The position numbers and the translations under genes are program-made. Below the pieces are notes generated by a model, which was given only the letters and a program-made list of their open reading frames with translations, did not search any database and had not been told where the DNA came from. A stretch of 64,000 bases of DNA from Flavobacterium sp. Leaf82 (GTDB taxonomy: Bacteria; Bacteroidota; Bacteroidia; Flavobacteriales; Flavobacteriaceae): positions 134,274 through 198,273 of the forward strand of contig NZ_LMMA01000036.1 of the NCBI RefSeq assembly GCF_001422725.1. Direction: 5' to 3'. The number at the start of each line of letters is the position of its first letter. Positions within the stretch are counted from its first letter, which is position 1. Positions 8,671 to 16,066 of this stretch are shown one piece after another.

Positions 8671-10347
8671 TTATTTCATTTCTAATAATCGGGATTCCAT
8701 CACATCTTTGTTTAGTTTTACTTTAACCATTCCGATTGGGTGAAATCTTTTTTTCAAATCTATGGCGGCGTACACGATTGTGTAAACATCATTTCCTTCC
8801 GGAATCAGACATAAAGGTGTTCGCATAATATCCCACCATTTATTGACTTTTGTTTCTATGGGAAGATATCTTGCTTCGCCCCAATTTTTTCCATCTTTTG
8901 ATAATGAATAGCCAATCATATTGGGCAAATGATGTCCCCAACCGTCCGGGCCTCCGTCAAAAATGGCAATGTATAAACCGTTTGGCAACTGACTGACAAT
9001 TGGATTCTCTACAAAAAACGGATGTATACTTTTTATCGGATTACTGCCGTCTTTAATTCTTGACCACGGACCTTCTAAAGTTTTTGATTCTGCTAAGCCA
9101 ACAAACCAGCCTTTTCCTGATTTCTTTGGATAATCTGCCCAGGAATTAAACGGATATGCACCACTATAAAAACCAAAGTATTTATCGCCTACTTTATACG
9201 GGAAAAAGGATGCCACGCCTTGTCTTCCTTCCCAAGGTTCAGAATCTAAACCCGGTTCAATGATGATTCCCATATCTTTATAAGGCCCTCCGATTCCGTC
9301 GATTCCATCTACGGTTGATTCGCAACGCCAGATTCTGCCAAAAGAGTGATTAGGTTCTATCGTTTTACTAACCGTGTAAGCTAAATAATAGCCGTACCAT
9401 TTGTTTGCCTTTTCGTTAAAAACCGGCATATACGACCAAATTGCGGCACGGCGATCATTCATTGGATTATCGTCTTCGGTTATAGCGTAGGTTCCGCTTG
9501 CCTGATAAATTGTCGATTCTCTTTTCCAGTGAATCGCATCTTTACTTGTCCAATGCCCGATTCTGGTTTTTACACGATCATAATAATAATCAACTCCTTT
9601 TTCGCCCGCTCTTTCAGTTGGAAACATATGATACGTATCGCCTATTTTTACTACACGTCCGCCTTCAAAACCGCCTTGAATTCCTTCAGTTCCGGGCATT
9701 CCTTCATCAACAACGGATTTGTTTTCGCCGCCAATAATTTCGAAAAGTGGTTTTTCATCTGAAAATCCTTCAACGATAAAAGTCGGATTCCAAAGTTTAC
9801 CATCTGGAAATTCAGCGTTTCTTGATTGTAGCTTTTCAGTACTTTTTACAACTCCTAAAATGGCAAATAATCCTTTTCCGGGATTTATAGTTTGAGTTCC
9901 TTTTGGAAATGAAATTGCATACACATTAACTGGAGGTAAACCTGTAATAGTCAATCCGTTTTCAAGAATTAATTTGGCTTTCGCCGAAGTAACAAATTGA
10001 AGATATTCAGGATTATTATCTTTAAAAACTCCAATTAAAACTTGAACATTTTCCTTAAATTTTAATTTTAAAGCTGGATTAGTTCCGTTTTTATAATTTT
10101 CTAAAGGAAGTTCAATTCCTGATAATCCTTCTAATTCCGGAGCTAAACGAACAATATTATGTTTGCTTCCTGAAAAAACGTGTGCATATTGTGTTGTTTT
10201 GAAGGTTTTGTAATTATTGATTACTTCAAATGACGCTGGTTTCCATGCTTGGTTTTGTGCCTGAACTGAGACTTGTATACATGCTAAAAACAATAGCAAA
10301 AAAGCTGTATTTAACTTGAAGTTGTATTTTGTATTTTTTGAAAACAT
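8671..10347 (-). CDS. Beta-propeller glycosidase-like exported protein
   Basis: About 558 residues from the chosen start. An upstream in-frame ATG at 10467 exists, but the 40 residues it adds (starting MSLRGTKQSH) are a translation of the dispersed palindrome at 10378-10466. The ATG at 10347 is followed directly by a signal peptide (NTAFLLLFLACIQVSVQAQ). After an N-terminal beta-rich domain of about 190 residues comes a five-bladed propeller with blade motifs (GGRVVKIGDTYHMF, WTSKDAIHWKR, YFGFYSGAYPFNSW, SLSKDGKNWGE) like GH43/GH117-type enzymes. Catalytic acids are not assignable by eye and the substrate is unknown. Context suggests the same rhamnose- and galactose-bearing polysaccharide as the neighbours. 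Confidence 0.68.
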   Translation of the reverse strand: MFSKNTKYNFKLNTAFLLLFLACIQVSVQAQNQAWKPASFEVINNYKTFKTTQYAHVFSGSKHNIVRLAPELEGLSGIELPLENYKNGTNPALKLKFKENVQVLIGVFKDNNPEYLQFVTSAKAKLILENGLTITGLPPVNVYAISFPKGTQTINPGKGLFAILGVVKSTEKLQSRNAEFPDGKLWNPTFIVEGFSDEKPLFEIIGGENKSVVDEGMPGTEGIQGGFEGGRVVKIGDTYHMFPTERAGEKGVDYYYDRVKTRIGHWTSKDAIHWKRESTIYQASGTYAITEDDNPMNDRRAAIWSYMPVFNEKANKWYGYYLAYTVSKTIEPNHSFGRIWRCESTVDGIDGIGGPYKDMGIIIEPGLDSEPWEGRQGVASFFPYKVGDKYFGFYSGAYPFNSWADYPKKSGKGWFVGLAESKTLEGPWSRIKDGSNPIKSIHPFFVENPIVSQLPNGLYIAIFDGGPDGWGHHLPNMIGYSLSKDGKNWGEARYLPIETKVNKWWDIMRTPLCLIPEGNDVYTIVYAAIDLKKRFHPIGMVKVKLNKDVMESRLLEMK

Positions 10348-10377
10348 TTTTTTCTTTTTAAAACTTAAGTTCAATCT

Positions 10378-10466
10378 TGTCATTGCGAGGAACGAAGCAA
10401 CCTCACTAACAATTGTAAATCTTTGTCGATTTTGCAAATGTGATTGCTTCGTTCCTCGCAATGACA
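10378..10466. repeat. REP-like long hairpin TGTCATTGCGAGG/CCTCGCAATGACA
   Basis: Arms of more than 20 bp (TGTCATTGCGAGGAACGAAG and its complement) with a loop of about 45 bp. This is the widespread bacterial repeat whose translation gives MSLRGTKQSH. It lies between the GH78 gene and the propeller gene, immediately in front of the latter's signal peptide. Confidence 0.85.
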
Positions 10467-10481
10467 TGCTGGATGAATAAT

Positions 10482-12668
10482 CTATATCGCTTTATAACTT
10501 ACTTTATATTCTACATTAGGCTTTACAATCAATTGATATTTATTTTTAGCCAATGTTATAATCGTTCCTGAATTTGTTTTTGGTTTGTTCTGACTTTCAA
10601 AAATCAATTTTCCTTCTCCTTCGCCCGCTTTTACTTTAATTTCTTTGGTACTGCAATAAATTTCAACTTCACCATTTGGTGTTGGAACTTTTCCTTGCAT
10701 CCATTGTAAACCGCCTAAATTTGGTTTAATTTCATATTCTGCATAACCAGGTTGCAAAGGTTTTACGCCTAAATAATATTTCCCCAATAAATAAATTGGA
10801 CTAGAACCCCAGGCATGGCAAAGACTTTTCCCGTAAGGGCGTCCGTACATCGCTAAATGTTCTGTTCCTTTTTTGGTTGGATTGTATTCTTCCCAAAAAG
10901 AAGTTGCTCCTTCTTTTAACATTCCGCCCCAATAGTCTTTTATTTCTTTCAATACATAATCTTGTTCACCCATAGCACACAAGGCTTCCAACTCATAGAA
11001 ACGCATATATGGTGTTGTGATTTTAAGAATATCATCATTGAGCAACACCTTCTTTTTTATACTTTGCTTTTGTTCTTCATTAAAATAATTGAAAAAAATA
11101 CCGAACATATTAGCGTATCTGGTTACAATATTTTGCATTTTACCGTCTATACGCTGGTGCTTCATAACGTTTTCTTTATTATCCCAAAACACATCAAATA
11201 ATTTTGTTTTTAAATCATCTGCTAATTTTTGATACTGTTTTTGATCTTCATTTTCACCTGCAATTTTAGCACTAACTGCCATGGCTTCCAGACTTCTTGC
11301 TAAAAGCATTTGCTCAAAACTAACTTCACCTGTTTTTGGTAATCCGTCTGCCCAATCAATAAAAACCCAATCGCCTTCTAATGGTTCCAGGAATCCGTTT
11401 GTATTTCTTCTTTTTAAGCAGAATTCCATAAGTGATTTCATTCGTGGATAAAAAGTTTTGATAAATTTTGTATCGCCCGTATGCAAATAATAATCATAAA
11501 CACCTACAAACCAATACAACGAATAATCCATTATGATATTAATATGAGCCGTCACGGGTTCTTTACCCCGAAGTGCCAACAGCGTTCGTTCTACAGAAGC
11601 CGAATCAAAGAATAAATAATAATTCATTAAATAACTTTGATAAGCGTCGCCAGACCAAACCCAACGGTCGCGTTTAATTCCGTCTATAAAAAATTCGCGA
11701 GTTGTTAAATGCATCGTGTAAGCCGAGACATCCCAAATTTTATTCAATTGTTCATCCGAAGATTTGAATGCTCCACGATAATCTAATGGTAAATATTCAT
11801 AAAGCATTGAAATAGAATCATATTTTACCGATGCATCTGCTTGTACCTGAACATAACGAAATGCTTTCGATCCGTCATGTGTGTAGGTTTCGGGCTGATT
11901 TCCATCAAAAGATAAATGGTCCAGTGTTTCGCATCTGGCAGAATCCAGCGCTTCCTCGCGAGATTCACCATAATAAAGTGCTACTTTACCTTTTCCTTTT
12001 AAGCCGTGAATTTTAATATAACCAAAAGTTTCTTTACCAAAATCTACCAACTCACCAGCTCCTGTTTTTTCGGTTTTCTTTGCACTTAAAGGTTTGGTTG
12101 TGAGTTTAAATCCGGAAGGCTTATTCTCTGGTGAATAAAAATTCCAGGAACCAACAGGAACCCATGGCGTGCCTGATTGTTGTGCTTTTCCAGATTCATC
12201 AATCCAAAGTTTATCTTCATTTGTAACCTTCCAGGATGGATCAGATTTAACATATTTACCATCAATATAAATAGCCGGCAACACTTCCTGATTGTATACT
12301 TTAAAGGAAATTTTGTGTTTCCCAACAGGGATTTTTAATGATTTTGGTTGCCCGTAAACCTGAACACCATCTAAAAGCAATTGAAAAGATCCTTCTGAGT
12401 AGATTTTTATCTCGTCTGGTTGCGGAATATCTACTTCTGCTTGAAAAGTTACTAAGGAATAAGGACTATAATACTGCCAAAGCGGTGGAAATACTGCTTC
12501 GCGTTCTGTACGTCTTACTTGCATTTTATTGCTTAACCAAACCTCAAAATCACCTGGGTACCAGATCCATGTCGCTTCTTTTGGTTTTTGTTGTGCAAAC
12601 AAAAAAACAGAAGGATATAAAACAATACAAACAAACAGGAATCTTAAAATGGAAAATTGGTTATGCAT
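10482..12668 (-). CDS. GH78-type alpha-L-rhamnosidase, secreted
   Basis: 728 residues with a signal peptide ending near FAQQ. N-terminal jelly-roll domains come first (VDIPQPDEIKIYSEGSFQLLLDGVQV; FGYIKIHGLKGKGKVALYYGES). A six-hairpin (alpha/alpha)6 barrel follows at about 300-640, and a C-terminal beta-sandwich (YAEYEIKPNLGGLQWMQGKVPTPNGEVEI) closes it. The barrel carries DGIKRDRWVWSGD, the position of the GH78 CPxRDExxGWxGD motif, but without the Glu that is the general acid in well-studied members. This variant occurs in Bacteroidota relatives, so the protein may still be active with another acid. It heads the minus-strand glycosidase series, and the 265 bp upstream mark the edge of the accessory cargo. 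Confidence 0.78.
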   Translation of the reverse strand: MHNQFSILRFLFVCIVLYPSVFLFAQQKPKEATWIWYPGDFEVWLSNKMQVRRTEREAVFPPLWQYYSPYSLVTFQAEVDIPQPDEIKIYSEGSFQLLLDGVQVYGQPKSLKIPVGKHKISFKVYNQEVLPAIYIDGKYVKSDPSWKVTNEDKLWIDESGKAQQSGTPWVPVGSWNFYSPENKPSGFKLTTKPLSAKKTEKTGAGELVDFGKETFGYIKIHGLKGKGKVALYYGESREEALDSARCETLDHLSFDGNQPETYTHDGSKAFRYVQVQADASVKYDSISMLYEYLPLDYRGAFKSSDEQLNKIWDVSAYTMHLTTREFFIDGIKRDRWVWSGDAYQSYLMNYYLFFDSASVERTLLALRGKEPVTAHINIIMDYSLYWFVGVYDYYLHTGDTKFIKTFYPRMKSLMEFCLKRRNTNGFLEPLEGDWVFIDWADGLPKTGEVSFEQMLLARSLEAMAVSAKIAGENEDQKQYQKLADDLKTKLFDVFWDNKENVMKHQRIDGKMQNIVTRYANMFGIFFNYFNEEQKQSIKKKVLLNDDILKITTPYMRFYELEALCAMGEQDYVLKEIKDYWGGMLKEGATSFWEEYNPTKKGTEHLAMYGRPYGKSLCHAWGSSPIYLLGKYYLGVKPLQPGYAEYEIKPNLGGLQWMQGKVPTPNGEVEIYCSTKEIKVKAGEGEGKLIFESQNKPKTNSGTIITLAKNKYQLIVKPNVEYKVSYKAI

Positions 12669-12932
12669 ATTAATTTATTTTGGAGCTAAAGATAAGTGTT
12701 ATTTTTACATTTCACAACCTGTAGTGTCCTGTTTGTTTGGATTATTTAACTAATAAAATACATTGGCTGTAATTTTAAGCATATATTTTTATCTAATTCA
12801 TTAAATTTTGTTTTAATATTTCTGAAATAGATAATAGCTTGTGGGATTTATCATTCATTGAAAGATAAATTATTGTAAAAATAATCTTACTTAAAAAGAT
12901 TTTAGATTGAAAAGTTTTTATAATATTGTTAG

Positions 12933-13274
12933 ATGATTGAAATTACATATGAAGAAGTTAAAGAATTTCTTCTTGAAACAGAATTTAGCTATCAACCGGG
13001 ACAAATAGAGATTAGCTTTCCTATATTAAAAAGAATTCATAGAAGATTACAACAAGGAAATTCTTTTAATGCGATAAAAATAATAAGTGGTAGAATTGTA
13101 GATGGTCATCATAGATATATATGTCATCAATTATTAGATTTAATCCCTGAAACTATTACAGGTGGAGCAAATAGTAGTCAGGTTAAAGTTACCTGGAAAG
13201 AGATCAATCTTACGAGAGTTGATTATGATGACGCTCATACTAGAAGATTATTTGCTGAACGTTATGATAAATAA
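12933..13274 (+). CDS. Small ParB/Srx-like domain protein
   Basis: 113 residues. The central GRIVDGHHRYICHQLL matches the ParB/sulfiredoxin box GxxxDGHHRxxA, which binds a nucleotide (CTP in ParB) or is used by ParB-like nucleases. There is no HTH or dimerisation domain, so it is a stand-alone ParB-fold protein rather than a chromosome partition ParB. The N-terminal half (FSYQPGQIEISFPILKRIHRRL) has the usual position for the first strand of such domains. It is followed 77 bp later by a HAD-like gene on the same strand, probably co-transcribed. Function unknown. It belongs to a 3-kb accessory cargo between the two halves of the glycan locus. Confidence 0.6.
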   Translation: MIEITYEEVKEFLLETEFSYQPGQIEISFPILKRIHRRLQQGNSFNAIKIISGRIVDGHHRYICHQLLDLIPETITGGANSSQVKVTWKEINLTRVDYDDAHTRRLFAERYDK

Positions 13275-13351
13275 TAAGTTAGAAAGTAAATTAACTGCAT
13301 ATATATTTAGTATATGTAGCTTATGTACTAAAAAAGAGATACTTTTGTGTT

Positions 13352-13819
13352 ATGTTAATTTTATTAGACATAGATGGTGTAATGGTTCCTACTACATCTT
13401 GGAAACCAACAGAGATATTATCTGATGGATTTGCCAATTTTAGTATGAAAGCTATAAACAATCTCCAAACTATCATAAATAGTACTGGAGCAAATGTTCT
13501 ATTAACAACATCTCATAAATCAAGATATAGCAACTCTGAGTGGGAAAAAATATTTAAAACAAGAGGAATTATCGCTAATATTGATTCGCTAGAACCAAAC
13601 GATGACAATTTGAATAGAAAGGAAGAAATACTTCGTTGGTTTAATAAAACTAGTATTTCAGAAAGTTTTGTCATTTTAGACGATGATAAATCTTTAAATG
13701 GTTTACCTGAAAACATTAAAAATAAAGCAATTGTAACCAGTGGAACTTTAGGTTTAACAAGTGAAGAAGCAAAAATTGCAATTGACATTTTAAGAAATAA
13801 AGAATCTATTTCAGCTTAA
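13352..13819 (+). CDS. HAD-like hydrolase domain protein
   Basis: 155 residues. Motif I LDIDGV starts at the N-terminus (two Asp residues for phosphoryl transfer). Motif II is LLTTSHK around residue 50 and motif IV is FVILDDDKSL near 110. It therefore looks like a minimal HAD phosphatase of the HAD_18 type, with no large cap domain. Substrate unknown. It follows the ParB-like gene and ends just before a bidirectional hairpin terminator. Such proteins often sit in mobile or defence gene sets, but nothing in the sequence fixes a role. Confidence 0.65.
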   Translation: MLILLDIDGVMVPTTSWKPTEILSDGFANFSMKAINNLQTIINSTGANVLLTTSHKSRYSNSEWEKIFKTRGIIANIDSLEPNDDNLNRKEEILRWFNKTSISESFVILDDDKSLNGLPENIKNKAIVTSGTLGLTSEEAKIAIDILRNKESISA

Positions 13820-13841
13820 AAACTAATTATAGTGTAAATTG

Positions 13842-13863
13842 AAGCCTCCTTATTTGGAGGCTT
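13842..13863. terminator. Bidirectional intrinsic terminator
   Basis: Stem AAGCCTCC/GGAGGCTT with a 6-nt loop and a following T run on the plus strand. It terminates the HAD gene and overlaps the last codons of the convergent SymE-like gene. Confidence 0.8.
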
Positions 13864-14080
13864 TTTTTGTTTTATTTATGATCTCTTCAATTTCTTTATT
13901 GACTGTGATTATAATTATATTTTTCTCATGTCGAACTGTTACAAATCCTCCGCATTCGAAACCAATATCTTTGAGCCATTTCCCACAAAGTCGGATTTCA
14001 GGAAACACAACATTCTTTCTGGTTGACCTTGCAAAAGACTTTCGATGTATTTTTAATTGTCGTTTTCCTAATTGATTCAT
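13850..14080 (-). CDS. SymE-family type I toxin-like protein
   Basis: 76 residues resembling the SymE toxin family. SymE proteins have an AbrB-like fold and are described as SOS-controlled RNA endonucleases or nucleoid-condensing proteins in enterobacteria. The diagnostic stretch is FPEIRLCGKWLKDIGFECG, then VTVRHEKNIIIITV. A -7 box TATATTTG lies on the minus strand at 14104-14111, so the leader would be under 25 nt. In E. coli SymE is silenced by the antisense RNA SymR. Whether an antisense RNA exists here cannot be told by eye. The last residues are encoded in a terminator hairpin. Confidence 0.7.
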   Translation of the reverse strand: MNQLGKRQLKIHRKSFARSTRKNVVFPEIRLCGKWLKDIGFECGGFVTVRHEKNIIIITVNKEIEEIINKTKKASK

Positions 14081-14245
14081 TTCATTTTTTTATTTCGGCA
14101 ACACAAATATAGTAATATTTATACTACAAAGAGTTGTTTTAGGTAACTAAATCATATTTTTAGGGCAACTATAAGTATTTCAAATATTCTTTTTCTTATA
14201 TTTAAATTATAAGATATTTGCATGAAAAATCAATAAATCAACATT

Positions 14246-14452
14246 GTGTCGAAACTTAAGTTAAATAGAATAAAAGTTGTTTTAGTTGAAAACAATAGAA
14301 CGAGTAAGGAATTAGCCAATCATTTAGGTAAAACTGTATCGACCGTTTCGCGTTGGTGTACGAATGAAGCTCAACCTTCTATTGAAACGCTTTATGAGGT
14401 TTCTAAATACTTGAAGGTTGATATTAGGGAATTGTTGGTTTCTACGAAATAA
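14246..14452 (+). CDS. Small XRE-family HTH regulator
   Basis: 68 residues, essentially one Cro/C1-type helix-turn-helix (SKELANHLGKTVSTVSRWCTN, then SIETLYEVSKYLKVDIRELL). The start is GTG, since no ATG gives the complete first helix. The size and composition are those of stand-alone regulators next to restriction, toxin or mobile genes in Bacteroidota. It is divergent from the SymE-like gene. A TAGTA-N7-TACTA dyad in the shared 165-bp gap (14110-14126) is a possible autoregulatory site. Confidence 0.7.
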   Translation: MSKLKLNRIKVVLVENNRTSKELANHLGKTVSTVSRWCTNEAQPSIETLYEVSKYLKVDIRELLVSTK

Positions 14453-14454
14453 AA

Positions 14455-14485
14455 AAAATGCTTTCTTCAAAGTAGAAAGCATTTT
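14455..14485 (+). terminator. Intrinsic terminator after the HTH gene
   Basis: Stem AAAATGCTTTCT/AGAAAGCATTTT with a 7-nt loop and trailing T residues, directly after the HTH stop codon. Confidence 0.75.
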
Positions 14486-14518
14486 TATAATAATTATAAG
14501 CTAAATATATTATGTTAC

Positions 14519-15889
14519 TTACATGATACAATTTTTAAATTCACTGAAAAAAGATGGCTTATTATTTTTTAAATCAACAAAGACTGAATAGGGATCTTTA
14601 GCTCTGTAACTTTTTAATCCACGTTTTTTAAAATATTCAACAATTGCAATTGAAGATGGAATACCTATTGCTGGAAGAATAATTTTTGTCGGATCAATAA
14701 TGGCTCCAATTGTCGCAGATCCAGTTACCGCCATTGCATTCGCTTTTTTTGCATCCGTTATAATTTTCATCCATTCCTCTTCTGATTTTTTTACTTCAAA
14801 ATTAAATTTATCACTAAAATGTAAAATTTTATCTTCTGTAAGTTTATCTAGTTCAGTTTGCTCAAGAAAAGAACTTAGTTCCCGAAAGGACTTTCTAACA
14901 CCAGATATTCGTTCTTCTTCTCTCATGTTTAATGCAAAAGTTGTATCAACATTATCTAAATATGTCATATTTAAGCCTGAATATAATGTACCAAATTTAG
15001 TCCAAAATGGATTAGTACCACGAAGCTCTAATTGCTTTTTAATAACGTGTTGCGTTGTATACGAATGTGCTCCCGTCAAGCGACACAAAGATTCTATCAT
15101 TTCTATATTACCTCCTGATTTATTTACTATTAATTCTCCTTCCTTATCATCTTGAAATTCTACATATAGAGGTTGAGTTTTTCTATGTTCTTTCATTTCT
15201 AACGCAGTATTCTTTATTTGAGAATTACTGTAATGAGGTAAGGCCTTCTTTAAGGTTTGCTCAATAGCTTCAGATGGTAAACCGAGAATACTTGTCCTTA
15301 ATTTTTCATACATCATAGCATCATGCTCAGCTTTAACTGAAGGGTCTTTAAAAATATCCTCGGTTTCATTGACTCTTTTACTAGCTAAATCTCTAAACAT
15401 TTCAAACGTTTCTAATTCAAATGAAAATGGACTTTCTATTAAATGAATTAATCCCTTTTTTACCCATTTTTGAAGAACAATGTAAAAATAAAGTGCATTT
15501 ACAAACTCACTTTTCCATAAATTGGGTTTTAAAATTGGGGAATATTCAGGCGACGTTAAATTTGGATTTTGCAATGGATGAAATACAATTATTTCATCTG
15601 AATATAAGGAATAACGTGCAATATTATTTATGATAGATTTTCCATCCAAAACTCCATGAAAAATTGAAGTTAATTTTTCTTTAGCATCATTTTTAGGAAG
15701 TAAAGCATATCGATCTAAATTAGGAGGAAATATTTCTCCAAATACTTTATAAGTTTCAGAAATTTTGTCCAACGTAATTCTTTTTGACAAATCACTCCAC
15801 GTTTGATTTTTATTAATAACAAAAATTTGATTTAATGCGTCGTAAAATTGTAGATTTAGATCGTTGAATGTTAGATTTTTATTTATCAT
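14519..15889 (-). CDS. Unrecognised 456-residue protein of the accessory cargo
   Basis: I do not recognise this family. It has no signal peptide. The sequence is mostly helical and charged, with a central charged region (about 180-330). There is one hydrophobic segment near residues 385-425 (VTGSATIGAIIDPTKIILPAIGIPSSIAIVEYF) that could be a membrane hairpin, after which the chain ends within about 40 residues. It stands alone on the minus strand between the HTH gene and the symporter, with AT-rich flanks. Neighbouring SymE-like, HTH, ParB-like and HAD genes suggest a defence or mobile cargo, but this is context only. Confidence 0.55.
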   Translation of the reverse strand: MINKNLTFNDLNLQFYDALNQIFVINKNQTWSDLSKRITLDKISETYKVFGEIFPPNLDRYALLPKNDAKEKLTSIFHGVLDGKSIINNIARYSLYSDEIIVFHPLQNPNLTSPEYSPILKPNLWKSEFVNALYFYIVLQKWVKKGLIHLIESPFSFELETFEMFRDLASKRVNETEDIFKDPSVKAEHDAMMYEKLRTSILGLPSEAIEQTLKKALPHYSNSQIKNTALEMKEHRKTQPLYVEFQDDKEGELIVNKSGGNIEMIESLCRLTGAHSYTTQHVIKKQLELRGTNPFWTKFGTLYSGLNMTYLDNVDTTFALNMREEERISGVRKSFRELSSFLEQTELDKLTEDKILHFSDKFNFEVKKSEEEWMKIITDAKKANAMAVTGSATIGAIIDPTKIILPAIGIPSSIAIVEYFKKRGLKSYRAKDPYSVFVDLKNNKPSFFSEFKNCIM

Positions 15890-16011
15890 AGTTATTTGAT
15901 GAACGATATTTAATTTATATAGAATAATATAACAAACCTACTATTATTTTTTAATATGTAAGATACATCTGCCTTTTTATCTTATCGATTTACAATAAAT
16001 TAATCATAAAA

Positions 16012-16043
16012 AATACGCTTTCTTATTAAAAGTAAAGCGTATT
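16012..16043 (-). terminator. Intrinsic terminator of the symporter operon
   Basis: Stem AATACGCTTT/AAAGCGTATT with a 12-nt loop. The T run lies on the minus strand, 24 bp beyond the symporter stop. Confidence 0.75.
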
Positions 16044-16066
16044 AAAATTATAAAAGATTAAGTACT

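Noticed and set aside
10348..10467. N-terminal extension of the second propeller protein
   Set aside because: It is a translation of a dispersed palindrome. A signal peptide follows directly after the internal ATG at 10347.
12669..12932. Promoter or attachment site at the edge of the accessory cargo
   Set aside because: AT-rich with no clear -7 box, tRNA end or direct repeat matching the other edge near 15890-16060.
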